Assembly (NCBI GenBank): GCA_040756655.1
Contig: JBFLYN010000045.1
Location: forward strand, 1-22,246
Source: JBFLYN01 sp040756655
GTDB taxonomy: Bacteria; Bacillota; Sulfobacillia; UBA8153
Length of the DNA stretch: 22,246 bases
Direction of reading: 5' to 3'
Within the stretch, counting starts at the first letter, position 1. Every line of letters starts with the position of its first letter. The position numbers and the translations under genes are program-made. The notes under the pieces were generated by a model that searched no databases, was not told the origin of the DNA, and worked only from the letters and a program-made list of their open reading frames with translations. This document shows positions 7,052-15,950 of this stretch, in pieces.

Positions 7052-8316
7052 TGGAGAAGAACCTGGCAGAAAAGCTCCTGGCCCGGGCCGCGGGGAAAAG
7101 CGAGGTGGAGCCCGGGGAGTTCATCTGGGCCCAGGTGGACGTGGCCCTGGCCAATGATGTCACCGCCCCGCTGGCCATCGCCGAACTGGAGCGCATGGGA
7201 GCCACCCAGGTGTTCGACCCGGACCGGGTGGTGCTGGTTCCCGACCACTTCATGCCCAACAAGGACCTGGCCGCTGCCGCTCAGGCCAAGACCATGCGGG
7301 AGTTTGCCATAAAACAAGGGATTACCCACTACTACGAGGTGGGGCGCATGGGCATTGCGCACGCGCTCTTGCCTGAGCAGGGAGTGGTGGGTCCTGGCCA
7401 GCTGGTGGTGGGAGCCGATTCCCACACCTGCACCTACGGCGCCCTGGGGGCCTTCGCCACCGGCGTGGGCAGCACCGACCTGGCCGCGGCCATGGCCACT
7501 GGGCGGATCTGGCTTAGAGTGCCCCACACCGACCGTTTCGTCTACCGGGGCCGGTTGCCCCGCTGGGTGGGCGGCAAGGACCTGATCCTTTATACCATCG
7601 GGCAGATCGGCACCGATGGAGCCCGGTACCGGGCCATGGAGTTCACCGGGGAAGCCATATCCGCCCTGTCCATGGAAGGGCGCATGACCATGAGCAACAT
7701 GGCCGTGGAAGCCGGCGCCAAGGCGGGCGTTATGGCCGTCGACCACGTAACCTTGGCCTACACCCGGGGACGGTTCAGGGGAGAACCGGTGGTGCTCCAG
7801 CCGGACCCCGGGGCAGTCCCGGCCCGGGTCTACGAGTGGGACGTGTCCCGGCTCCAACCCCAGGTGGCCTTCCCCCACTCTCCCGCCAACACCCGGCCCG
7901 TGGGCGAAGCGGGTAGAGTCTTCATCGACCAGGTGGTCATTGGGTCTTGCACCAACGGGCGGCTGGAAGACCTGCGGGCGGCCGCAGCCGTGCTGCGCGG
8001 CCGTACCGTCCACCCCTACGTGAGGCTCTTGGTGATCCCGGCCACCCAGCGCATCTACCTGGAAGCAGTCCGCACCGGTCTGGTGGAAATCTTCGTTGAA
8101 GCCGGCGGCGCCGTGTCCACTCCGACCTGCGGTCCTTGCCTGGGTGCGCACACGGGCGTTTTGGCCGCGGGAGAGAAGGCCGTGGCCACTACCAACCGGA
8201 ACTTCGTGGGGCGCATGGGTCACCCCCAGAGCGAAGTGTACCTGGCCGGTCCCGCCGTGGCCGCTGCCAGCGCTGTCCTGGGGCGCATCGCCCATCCCGA
8301 GGAGGTGTGCTCATGA
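7051..8316 (+). CDS. leuC: 3-isopropylmalate dehydratase, large subunit
   Basis: With LeuD, this aconitase-type enzyme isomerises 2- to 3-isopropylmalate. The 421-residue length fits the shorter LeuC/HacA-type subfamily common in archaea, clostridia and deep-branching bacteria. The GADSHTCTYGALGAFATGVG block is present. Cysteines that hold the [4Fe-4S] cluster are in GSCTNGR and in PTCGPCLG, with the usual spacing. The GTG start overlaps the leuA stop (TAGTG) and has GGGGAGGAG upstream. The ATG of leuD overlaps the stop codon by four bases (ATGA), so the two subunits are probably made by coupled translation in equal amounts. Confidence 0.95.
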   Translation: MEKNLAEKLLARAAGKSEVEPGEFIWAQVDVALANDVTAPLAIAELERMGATQVFDPDRVVLVPDHFMPNKDLAAAAQAKTMREFAIKQGITHYYEVGRMGIAHALLPEQGVVGPGQLVVGADSHTCTYGALGAFATGVGSTDLAAAMATGRIWLRVPHTDRFVYRGRLPRWVGGKDLILYTIGQIGTDGARYRAMEFTGEAISALSMEGRMTMSNMAVEAGAKAGVMAVDHVTLAYTRGRFRGEPVVLQPDPGAVPARVYEWDVSRLQPQVAFPHSPANTRPVGEAGRVFIDQVVIGSCTNGRLEDLRAAAAVLRGRTVHPYVRLLVIPATQRIYLEAVRTGLVEIFVEAGGAVSTPTCGPCLGAHTGVLAAGEKAVATTNRNFVGRMGHPQSEVYLAGPAVAAASAVLGRIAHPEEVCS

Positions 8317-8825
8317 CCGCGGCGGCGTTCCACCTGGGTCGGGTCTGGAAATACGGTGCCCACGTGGACACAGATGTGATCATCCCGGCCCGCTACTTGA
8401 CCACCCACGACCCGGAAGTGCTCCGGCTTCACTGCCTGGAGGACCTGGACCCGTCCTTCAAGGAAGGGGTGCGGCCCGGCGACATACTGGTGGCTCTGGA
8501 GAACTTCGGGTGCGGCAGCTCCCGGGAGCACGCCCCCTTGGCTCTCAAGGCGGCGGGGGTCTACTGCGTGGTGGCCGTGTCCTTTGCGCGCATCTTCTTC
8601 CGTAACTCCATCAACATCGGGTTACCGGTGCTGGAATGCCCCCAGCTGGCCCGAGCGGTGGCCACGGGTGATGAACTCCAAGTGGACATGACCCGGGGCG
8701 AACTGGTGCACCAGGGCCGCATCTACAGCGCCCAGGCCTACCCGGAATTCATGCGGGAGATCATCGCTGCTGGGGGCCTGGTGCCCTACGTCCAACAGCA
8801 GCTGGCGGGAGGCGGGCTGAAGTGA
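8313..8825 (+). CDS. leuD: 3-isopropylmalate dehydratase, small subunit
   Basis: The 170-residue swivel subunit of isopropylmalate isomerase. DTDVIIPARYL opens the fold, ENFGCGSSREHAP is the diagnostic substrate-binding loop, and FARIFFRNSINIGLP follows. The start is ATG 8313 in the ATGA overlap with leuC, preceded by GAGGTG; a longer open frame from 8136 only shadows leuC. The stop overlaps the GTG of leuB by four bases (GTGA). Its size fits the short LeuD that pairs with the short LeuC. Confidence 0.95.
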   Translation: MTAAAFHLGRVWKYGAHVDTDVIIPARYLTTHDPEVLRLHCLEDLDPSFKEGVRPGDILVALENFGCGSSREHAPLALKAAGVYCVVAVSFARIFFRNSINIGLPVLECPQLARAVATGDELQVDMTRGELVHQGRIYSAQAYPEFMREIIAAGGLVPYVQQQLAGGGLK

Positions 8826-9931
8826 ATTGGCAAATAGCCGTGCTGCCCGGTGACGGGATCGGCCCGGAAGTGACCCGGGAAGCGGTGAAGGCGCTGGCCA
8901 CGGTGGCGGCGTGCACCGGGCGACGGCTTGACTTCTGCGAAGCCCCTTGCGGGGGGGCGGCGGTGGACGTCCATGGGGATCCCCTGCCCGGCCACGTGCT
9001 GGAACTATGTCAAAGGAGCCATGCTGTGCTCCTGGGAGCGGTGGGAGGCCCCAGATGGGACGGCCTTCCCCGGGAGAACCGGCCCGAGCAGGCTCTCTTG
9101 CAGTTGAGGAAGCGCCTGGGAGTATATGCGAACTTGCGTCCCATCCGGCTTCACCCGGCGCTGGCCGGGGTCTCCCCCCTCAAGTCCGGTATTCTGTCCC
9201 GGGGCGTGGATTTGGTCATCTGCCGGGAACTCACCGGCGGCCTCTACTACGGAGAACCCAGGGACCGTGTGGCCGGCCAGGACGGTACCATCACCGCCCG
9301 GGACACCATGGTTTATACCAGTAGGGAGGTGGCGAGGATGGCCCGGGTGGCCCTGGAACTGGCTTCGCGCCGCCGGGGCCGCCTGGCATCGGTAGACAAG
9401 GCCAATGTGCTGGAATGCTCCCGGCTCTGGCGCGAGGTGGTCCAGAAAGAGGCCGCCGGTTTTCCCACGGTCGAGGTAAGTCACGTGTACGTCGACGATT
9501 GTGCGGCCCGGCTGGTTCAGGAGCCCCATGGCTTTGATGTCATCCTCACAGAAAATATGTTCGGGGACATTCTTTCCGACCTCGGCGCCGTCCTGGCCGG
9601 ATCCATGGGACTTCTACCTTCGGCCAGCCTGGGGGCGACAGGACCCGGGCTGTACGAACCCGTCCATGGCTCAGCCCCGGGCATTGCCGGGCGAGGCATC
9701 GCCAACCCACTGGGGGCCATCCTGTCAGCGGCCCTGTTGCTTGAGCATTCCCTGGGACTTCCAGACGAGGCCCGGGTAGTGGAGGCGGCAGTGGCCCGGG
9801 CACTGGAGCGGGGTTATCGCACGGCGGAAGTGGCCGTTGCAGGGGAAGAGGCAGTATCCACCGCCCAGATGGGTGACGCCGTAGCCGGTTGCATAAAGGA
9901 GATCTTCGCAGAAGGGGGAGGGCGATCATGA
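8822..9931 (+). CDS. leuB: 3-isopropylmalate dehydrogenase
   Basis: The 369-residue enzyme oxidises and decarboxylates 3-isopropylmalate to 2-oxoisocaproate using NAD+. The N-terminal GDGIGPEV, the LLQLRKRLGVYANLRP segment, the RELTGGLYYGEPR active-site stretch, the VDKANVLE lysine, and TENMFGDILSDLGA with metal-binding aspartates are all intact. NAD-binding LYEPVHGSAPGIAGRGIANP follows. The GTG start lies in a GTGA overlap with the leuD stop, preceded by GGAGGCGGG. The stop overlaps ilvE by four bases (ATGA), continuing the chain of coupled genes. Confidence 0.95.
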   Translation: MNWQIAVLPGDGIGPEVTREAVKALATVAACTGRRLDFCEAPCGGAAVDVHGDPLPGHVLELCQRSHAVLLGAVGGPRWDGLPRENRPEQALLQLRKRLGVYANLRPIRLHPALAGVSPLKSGILSRGVDLVICRELTGGLYYGEPRDRVAGQDGTITARDTMVYTSREVARMARVALELASRRRGRLASVDKANVLECSRLWREVVQKEAAGFPTVEVSHVYVDDCAARLVQEPHGFDVILTENMFGDILSDLGAVLAGSMGLLPSASLGATGPGLYEPVHGSAPGIAGRGIANPLGAILSAALLLEHSLGLPDEARVVEAAVARALERGYRTAEVAVAGEEAVSTAQMGDAVAGCIKEIFAEGGGRS

Positions 9932-10827
9932 ACATTTATCTTAATGGCCGGTTTGTGCCCAAAGAAGAGGCCCGGGTATCCGTTTTCGACCACGGTTACC
10001 TCTACGGCGACGGGGTCTTTGAGGGGATCCGGGCTTACAATGGCCGGGTGTTCAAACTCAAAGAACACGTGGATAGGCTCTACGACTCGGCCAAGGCCAT
10101 CATGCTCCAGATTCCGATGGTGCCGGCCGAAATGGAACAGGTCATTGTCGAAAGCTGCAGGCGGAACATGCTACGGGAGGCATACATCCGGGTCATCATC
10201 TCCCGGGGCGAGGGGGACCTGGGGCTGGATCCCAGGAAATGCCCGCGACCCAACGTGGTGGTAATCGCCGATCGTATCAGCCTGTTCCCGGTTGAGCTGT
10301 ACGAGACCGGGCTAAAGGTCATGACCGTGGCGACGCGGCGCAACATCAGCGAAGGGGTCAACCCGCGCATCAAGTCCCTAAACTACCTGAATAACATAAT
10401 GGCCAAGCTCGAGGCCAACCTGGCCGGGTACAGCGAGGTGCTCATGCTCAACCACGACGGCTACGTGGTAGAGGGGACCGGGGACAACGTCTTCTTGGTG
10501 GATGCCAAGGACACTCTGGTTACACCACCTTCACATGCCGGCATCCTGGAGGGCATCACCCGCAACACCATCATGGAACTGGCCAGCTTCATGGGCATGC
10601 GAGTGGAAGAGAAGATGCTCACCCGCTACGACGTGCATGTGGCCAGGGAGTGTTTCCTGACCGGGACTGCCGCTGAGGTCATCCCGGTTATCGAGGTGGA
10701 CGGCCGGACCATTGGAAGCGGCAAGCCGGGGCCTGTCACCCGTTTGCTCATGGAAAGCTACCGCCAGCTCACCAGGCGCGAAGGGACGCCCATCTTTGAA
10801 GACGCCATGGACGTGGCGGGGAACTAG
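9928..10827 (+). CDS. ilvE: branched-chain amino acid aminotransferase
   Basis: The 299-residue class IV PLP aminotransferase makes Leu, Ile and Val from their 2-oxo acids with glutamate. FDHGYLYGDGVFEGIR opens the protein. The PLP lysine lies in NPRIKSLNYLNNIMAK (about residue 150), and EGTGDNVFLV with the later TGTAAEVIPV are family blocks. It is closer to bacterial ilvE-type than D-amino-acid enzymes, which the operon context supports. The start is ATG 9928 in an ATGA overlap with the leuB stop, with GGGGGAGGG upstream. The gene ends at TAG 10825-10827, whose last base begins the ribosome binding site of ilvD. Confidence 0.93.
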   Translation: MNIYLNGRFVPKEEARVSVFDHGYLYGDGVFEGIRAYNGRVFKLKEHVDRLYDSAKAIMLQIPMVPAEMEQVIVESCRRNMLREAYIRVIISRGEGDLGLDPRKCPRPNVVVIADRISLFPVELYETGLKVMTVATRRNISEGVNPRIKSLNYLNNIMAKLEANLAGYSEVLMLNHDGYVVEGTGDNVFLVDAKDTLVTPPSHAGILEGITRNTIMELASFMGMRVEEKMLTRYDVHVARECFLTGTAAEVIPVIEVDGRTIGSGKPGPVTRLLMESYRQLTRREGTPIFEDAMDVAGN

Positions 10828-10839
10828 GAGGTGGCAACG

Positions 10840-12513
10840 GTGAAAGGAGCGGCCCGCCGGGAGCTGAGCCGGGGTGTTGAACGTGCGCCTCACCGCTCGC
10901 TCCTGTATGCCCTAGGACTAGGCAAAGACGACATGGCGGCACCGCTGGTGGGTGTTATCCATGCTTTCAGTGAAGTGGTCCCGGGTCACTTGCACCTTAG
11001 ACCACTGGCAGACGCGGTCAAGTCCGGAGTCTGGTCGGCCGGGGGGACACCGGTGGAAATGGTCACCATGAGTATCTGTGATGGGCTGGCCATGAACCAC
11101 ATGGGTATGCGGTACTCACTGGCCAGCCGGGAGCTGGTGGCTGACTCGGTGGAGGCCATGGTAGCCGGGCATGCCTTGGATGCAGTGGTCCTGATTCCCA
11201 ATTGCGACAAGATCGTCCCGGGCATGCTCATGGCTGCGGCCCGCCTGGACCTGCCCGCCCTGGTAGTGAGTGGGGGTCCCATGCTGGCCGGCGAATTCAG
11301 GGGGCGCCCCGTCGATCTAAGCACAGTGTTCGAGGCCGTGGGAGCGGTAAGAGCAGGTCGCATGACTGAAGACGAACTGGAAGAACTGGAACAGGCCGCG
11401 TGCCCCGGCTGCGGGTCCTGCGCCGGGATGTTCACGGCCAACTCCATGAATTGCCTCGCTGAGGCCTTGGGACTGGCACTCCCCGGCAACGGGACCATTC
11501 CAGCGGTCCACGCTGGCCGGCTCCGGCTGGCACGCGAGGCCGGACGTCAGGTGGTGTCGCTGCTTAGAAGGGGTATCACCGCTCGTGGTATCCTCCAACC
11601 GCCCGCTTTCACCAATGCGCTGGCCGTAGACATGGCGCTGGGGTGTTCTACCAACACGGTCTTGCACCTTTTGGCCATCGCCCACGAGGCGGGAGTGGCC
11701 CTGGACTTGGCCACGGTCGATGCCATGAGCCGGCGCGTGCCGCAGCTTTGCCGGCTCAGCCCGGCTGGAGCGCACTATGTTGAGGATCTGCACCGGGCCG
11801 GGGGGATCCAGGAGGTCATGGCCCGGCTGGCCAAGGGCGGCCTCCTGGATACGGACGGCGTTACGGCCACCGGCCGAACCGTGGGCGACAACCTGGCGGC
11901 CTGGCGGGCGCCAATAGGTGCACCGCCGGTCATCGCCTCGCTGGAGTTGCCCTACAGGAGCGAGGGAGGCCTGGCCGTCCTCACGGGCTCGTTGGCCCCG
12001 GAGGGGGCCGTGGTAAAACAAGGTGCGGTGGATCCAAGCATGCTTTCCCACCGGGGGCCGGCCCGGGTCTATGATGGCGAGGCGCCGGCCGTAGCCGCCA
12101 TCCTGGGTGGCGACATCAGACCGGGCGATGTGGTGGTCATCCGGTACGAGGGGCCCCGGGGTGGACCCGGTATGCCCGAGATGCTGTCACCCACCGCCAG
12201 CCTGGCCGGGATGGGATTAGACCGGCAGGTGGCACTCATCACCGACGGCCGGTTTTCCGGGGCCACCCGCGGGGCGGCCATCGGGCATGTGTCTCCCGAG
12301 GCGGCGGCCATGGGGCCGCTGGCCCTAGTAGCTGAAGGCGACGAGATCATTATCGACATCCCTACCCGACGACTGGACCTATCAGTAGATGCTGCCGAGC
12401 TGGACTACCGCCGGGGCCAGGTGACACCGCCTGCCCGGTCGCTGGGAAGAGGTCTGTTGGCCCGCTATGCTAGAGAAGTGACATCTGCGGCGCAGGGCGC
12501 GGTATTGCCTTGA
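10840..12513 (+). CDS. ilvD: dihydroxy-acid dehydratase
   Basis: The 557-residue iron-sulphur enzyme dehydrates dihydroxyisovalerate and its Ile counterpart. Three likely cluster cysteines are seen: ICDGLAMNHMGM, PNCDK and GCGSCAGMFTANSMNC, the pattern of the IlvD/Edd family in which some members hold a [2Fe-2S] cluster. The C-terminal half has GGPGMPEML and TDGRFSGATRG. GTG 10840 is taken as start because GGAGG (10827-10831) lies 8 bases before it; GTG 10831 overlaps that site. The length is normal. It follows ilvE with 12 bases between stop and start. Confidence 0.95.
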   Translation: MKGAARRELSRGVERAPHRSLLYALGLGKDDMAAPLVGVIHAFSEVVPGHLHLRPLADAVKSGVWSAGGTPVEMVTMSICDGLAMNHMGMRYSLASRELVADSVEAMVAGHALDAVVLIPNCDKIVPGMLMAAARLDLPALVVSGGPMLAGEFRGRPVDLSTVFEAVGAVRAGRMTEDELEELEQAACPGCGSCAGMFTANSMNCLAEALGLALPGNGTIPAVHAGRLRLAREAGRQVVSLLRRGITARGILQPPAFTNALAVDMALGCSTNTVLHLLAIAHEAGVALDLATVDAMSRRVPQLCRLSPAGAHYVEDLHRAGGIQEVMARLAKGGLLDTDGVTATGRTVGDNLAAWRAPIGAPPVIASLELPYRSEGGLAVLTGSLAPEGAVVKQGAVDPSMLSHRGPARVYDGEAPAVAAILGGDIRPGDVVVIRYEGPRGGPGMPEMLSPTASLAGMGLDRQVALITDGRFSGATRGAAIGHVSPEAAAMGPLALVAEGDEIIIDIPTRRLDLSVDAAELDYRRGQVTPPARSLGRGLLARYAREVTSAAQGAVLP

Positions 12514-12537
12514 CGCGCTCTTAGGGGGTTCCCATCG

Positions 12538-14253
12538 GTGAATGGTGCTCAGGTCCTGGTAGAATGCCTAAAACGAAACGGGGTCGAGGTCATCTTCGGC
12601 TATCCCGGTGGCTCGGTGCTTGAGATATACGACGCCCTGCCGGCTTCCGGCATCCGGCACATCATGACCCGCCACGAGCAGGCCGCCGCCCATGCTGCGG
12701 ACGGGTACGCCCGGGCCACCGGGCGCGTGGGGGTGTGCCTGGCTACCTCTGGGCCAGGGGCTACCAACCTGGTGACCGGCCTGGTTACTGCCTGCATGGA
12801 TTCGAGCCCGGTGGTGGCCTTGACCGGACAAGTGGTGGGTTCCAAGCTAGGGACCGACGCGTTCCAGGAGGCTGACATTACCGGCATCACCTTGCCAGCC
12901 ACCAAGCATAGCTACCTGGTCAAGGACTCCCGGGAACTGGCGAGGATCCTGTGCGAGGCGTTTCACATCGCCAAGAGCGGCCGTCCCGGCCCCGTCTTGG
13001 TGGACTTACCCCGGGACATTCTGTCGGGAACCGTGGAGTCCTTCAGCTATCCCTCGAGCCTGCGCCTGCCCGGTTATCGGCCACCGGGCCCGGGTCACCC
13101 CGGGCATCCTCTCCAGGTGAGAAGGGCCGTTCGCACCCTGTCGGCCGGCTGCCGCCCGGTGGTATTGGCCGGAGGAGGAGTCATAGCTTCCGGCGGTTCC
13201 CAAAACCTCAGGGAACTGGCAGAGTTGGCCGGGTTACCAGTGACTTCTACCTTGATGGGCCTGGGGGCATTTCCCGGTAACCACTCCCTTTGGTTGGGCA
13301 TGGCCGGAATGCATGGCACCTACTGTGCCAACCGGGCACTGCTGGAGGCCGATGTGATCCTGGCAGTAGGAGTGCGATTCGACGACCGTCTAACCGGGCG
13401 CGTGGATGCTTTTGCGCCCTCGGCTACGGTTATCCATGTGGACATTGATGCCGCGGAGGTAGGGAAGAACGTCACCGCCGATGTCCCCATCGTAGGCGAC
13501 GCCGGAGCGGTGCTGGGTGCGCTGAGGGCCCAGTGGGTGGAGCAGGTTGAGGGCCAGGCTGGTACCGGTTGGACGGCCAGCCTCCAGCCCTGGCTGGAGC
13601 AACTCCGGACCTGGCAGGACCAACACCCTTTGCGCTACACATCCAAGCCGGGCGTCGTCCAACCCCAGGCGGTCATCGAGGAACTGAGCCGGGCCACCAG
13701 CGGCCGGGCGGTGGTAGTCACCGACGTGGGCCAAAACCAGATGTGGGTGGCCCAGTGGTACCGTGTGATCGAGCCGCGGCACTTGATCACTTCCGGAGGG
13801 CTGGGGACCATGGGCTTTGGCCTGCCCGCGGCCGTGGGTGTACAGGTAGCCCGGCCCGGTGAACTGGTGGTGACTGTGACTGGTGATGGCGGTATCCTGA
13901 TGAACTGCCAGGAACTGGCCACCGTGGCCGAGCACGGGCTGCCCGTGAAGATCGTAGTGCTAAACAACGGCTACCTGGGGATGGTCCGCCAGTGGCAGGA
14001 CCAGTTCTACGGCCGCCGCTATTCTTCGGTACGGCTTTCCAATCCGGACTTCGTCCAGCTGGCCAGGGCTTTCGGTATCCCCGGGCGGCGGGTCGAACAG
14101 CCCGGCGATGTCCAGGGCGGTCTGGGCTGGGCACTGGCTGAACCGGGACCGGCGCTGGTGGAGTTCGTGGTCAACCCGGAAGAAAACGTGCTGCCCATCA
14201 TCCCGCCTGGGGAGGGGGCAGCCAGCATCATAGAGGCAGAGCCGGCCCGGTAG
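12538..14253 (+). CDS. ilvB: acetolactate synthase, catalytic (large) subunit
   Basis: The 571-residue ThDP- and FAD-dependent enzyme joins pyruvate with pyruvate or 2-oxobutyrate. YPGGSVLEIYDAL and RHEQAAAHAADGYARATG (with the cofactor-activating Glu) lie in the first domain, and GVRFDDRLTGR is in the middle domain. The ThDP motif runs from TGDGGILMN to VVLNNGYLGMVRQWQ. The GTG start is preceded by AGGGGG, 24 bases after the ilvD stop. It is the last gene of the operon, nearly 9 kb from its partner ilvN, whereas ilvB and ilvN normally sit side by side. No strong terminator follows; a weak CCTGG/CCAGG stem with CTCTTT at about 14276-14302 is the only candidate. Confidence 0.96.
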   Translation: MNGAQVLVECLKRNGVEVIFGYPGGSVLEIYDALPASGIRHIMTRHEQAAAHAADGYARATGRVGVCLATSGPGATNLVTGLVTACMDSSPVVALTGQVVGSKLGTDAFQEADITGITLPATKHSYLVKDSRELARILCEAFHIAKSGRPGPVLVDLPRDILSGTVESFSYPSSLRLPGYRPPGPGHPGHPLQVRRAVRTLSAGCRPVVLAGGGVIASGGSQNLRELAELAGLPVTSTLMGLGAFPGNHSLWLGMAGMHGTYCANRALLEADVILAVGVRFDDRLTGRVDAFAPSATVIHVDIDAAEVGKNVTADVPIVGDAGAVLGALRAQWVEQVEGQAGTGWTASLQPWLEQLRTWQDQHPLRYTSKPGVVQPQAVIEELSRATSGRAVVVTDVGQNQMWVAQWYRVIEPRHLITSGGLGTMGFGLPAAVGVQVARPGELVVTVTGDGGILMNCQELATVAEHGLPVKIVVLNNGYLGMVRQWQDQFYGRRYSSVRLSNPDFVQLARAFGIPGRRVEQPGDVQGGLGWALAEPGPALVEFVVNPEENVLPIIPPGEGAASIIEAEPAR

Positions 14254-14259
14254 AGGAGG

Positions 14260-15572
14260 CTCGCGGGAGATCGGCCCTGGCCCAGCCCAGGCTCTTTCGG
14301 TGACACCCGGCGGTTTATCGCATTTCCATCAATGAGCATGACGTCTGAGTAGGTGCCGGCTACCAGTTCATGCCGACCGTCCCCGGTCATGTCCAGGGCG
14401 AACCATGGGTAGAGGCGGCCCAGCCCCAATTCGCTAAAGGCGCGATCCTCCAGTAGGAGCCGGCCGCATGTGTCCACTAGCAGGAAGGATAACACTCTGC
14501 CGGGGCTGTTGAGTCCTTCGCCCACGGCGACCCATTGTTCCTCGCGCAACGGGGCATACACCACGGGCCCTCCGGTCATGAAGAGCCCGGGCAAGATGGT
14601 TTCTGGCGGTAGAGGCTCAACCCGGACTTCCCGACCTGCAGACCACGTTGCCATGTAGAAGGCGTACTTCGCTGGCTTCACGGGCACCGCCACCAGGATC
14701 CGGAGCGACCCATCAGGCGCCTTCAAGGCCATGGTGGGACGGATGAACTGGTCGCCTACCGGGCTCGGCCCTTTTTGGTCCGGGACCAGGAAAGTGACGT
14801 GCGCCACCTGGACCAGCTGTTCTTCCTGCCGGGCCAGTCCGGTGATGTTTACCCGGGTCTTTTCCCCGGCGGCTTCATTAGGAGAGGCCACCAGTATCTC
14901 TAGCCTACCATCAGATCGTGCCAGCCAATGACCGGGCCTGGACCGGTAATGCTGGCCACCGGGACCAGTGCTCCATCCTGCAGGTGGACCAGGCTCCATT
15001 GGCCCGGCTGCTCATTGATGAACTTCAGCGCCCATCGCCATCCAGGTCCACCGGGTGGCGCAGCCCGTAGACGAGCTTGACTAGGGCCGGGTCCCGGTAC
15101 GTGAAGCGATAGTCCTCTCCCTGCCACCGGAACACATCGCCCCGACGGGTGTCAGTTAGTTCAGGGGTCCCGTCAACGTCCAGATCGCCCCAAACGGCAT
15201 GGGCAGCCCCAAACCCCTCTGCGGGGGGCTCTACCCGGGCCATAGTGCGGAAGCGAATGGGGCTAGTCAGGTCCACAGCGGAAACCGGGGCCTTGGGACC
15301 CCGGAAAGAGCGGCATATCCCCAGGCCAGGGCCGCCAGTACCAGGACTGCGACCCTATACCTCCAGCCACCGCTTCTGCCTGCCCGCCTCAAGCCGAACC
15401 CGGCTGCGGCAAAGGCCTCGGCCACCTCCGCGGGCGAGCCGAAGCACTCCAGGTCAGCCTCGACACCGCACTCCTGGACCAGGGGATCCAGGCTGGCCCT
15501 GATGTCTGCCCGGATCTCATCCCGGCCGTGCCAGTGCCAAGCAACTGAGGATGGACTGGATATATCGTTCAA
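14260..15572 (-). pseudogene. decayed membrane-anchored protein: HAAS-type domain, one membrane helix, FG-GAP-like repeats
   Basis: Conceptual translation on the minus strand gives one protein broken by three frame changes. Frame one (15572-15267) has a HAAS/DUF1700-like N-terminus (DEIRADIRASLDPLVQEC... ECFGSPAEVAEAF) and a membrane helix (VAVLVLAALAWGYAALSG). It shifts near 15285 into SAVDLTSPIRF and GDLDVDGTPEL, shifts again near 15030 inside VDLDGDGR, and again near 14920, giving GRLEILVASPNE. It ends with LDMTGDGRHELVAGT near 14350. The DxDxDG stretches look like Ca-binding FG-GAP/VCBS repeats. Each shift is explained by one missing base. The 3' end is unclear; the last open frame runs on to 14019, antisense to ilvB. 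The TTG start lacks a ribosome binding site and is in frame with the padR stop. PadR plus a HAAS protein is a known pairing. Confidence 0.7.
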
Positions 15573-15584
15573 CGCGCTGGTCTG

Positions 15585-15914
15585 TCAATGCTGGGCCCTC
15601 CCCATGAGGCTTTCAACTGCTTTGGCCACCTGGCGCCACTCGACCATGCGTTCTTCCAGTTCCCGCCTGCCCTCTACGGTGATGCGGTAATACTTGCGCG
15701 GGACCCCGCGGTCGGGCACATCCCAATGCGGCTCGACAAACCCGAGTGCCTCAAACCGGTAGAGGATGGGGTAAAGGGTGCCCTCCTTGACAGCGAGAGC
15801 TCCTTCGGATTCCGTCTCCAGGACCTGGGTCAGGTCATAGCCGTAGGCCGGTCCGCGGGCCAAAACGGCCAGGACCACAAGGGGCAGCGTGCCTCTGCGG
15901 ACTTGCCGATCAAC
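15585..15914 (-). pseudogene. PadR-family transcriptional regulator, probable start-codon loss
   Basis: The sequence encodes a small PadR winged-helix repressor. LVVLAVLARGPAYGYDL, KEGTLYPILYRFEALGFVEPHW and GVPRKYYRITVEGRREL are textbook PadR blocks. The usual N-terminus (xDRQVRRGTLPL) is also encoded in frame, back to codon GTT at 15912-15914, where relatives start with Met. GTT is not a normal start. GGGGTGA lies a few bases before it, so an original GTG may have mutated by one base. The first usable start, GTG 15878, would remove about a dozen conserved residues and has no ribosome binding site. PadR proteins usually repress themselves and a neighbouring membrane gene, and a HAAS-type pseudogene follows directly. 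It may still be made at low level. Confidence 0.75.
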
Positions 15915-15925
15915 CTTGTCACCCC

Positions 15926-15950
15926 ATATACTTTGTTATACCAAGTACAT
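15926..15950 (-). promoter_or_regulatory. PadR operator candidate overlapping an extended -10 promoter
   Basis: ATATACTT (15926-15933) and AAGTACAT (15943-15950) form an inverted repeat with 9 bases between and one mismatch. This is the ATGT...ACAT style dyad typical of PadR sites. On the minus strand the centre contains TGGTATAAC, an extended -10 element (TATAAC at 15935-15940), so a bound dimer would block RNA polymerase. Transcription would start near 15928, a few bases before the ribosome binding site at 15918-15925. Confidence 0.6.

Noticed and set aside
7048..8295. 415-codon minus-strand open frame opposite leuC
   Set aside because: It is a shadow of GC-rich codon usage in leuC, rich in Gly/His/Pro and without any domain.
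15573..15587. In-frame TGA between padR and the HAAS-type frame, as a possible recoding fusion
   Set aside because: PadR and HAAS proteins are normally separate neighbours, PadR ends at its usual length, and there is no stem-loop typical of selenocysteine insertion after the TGA.
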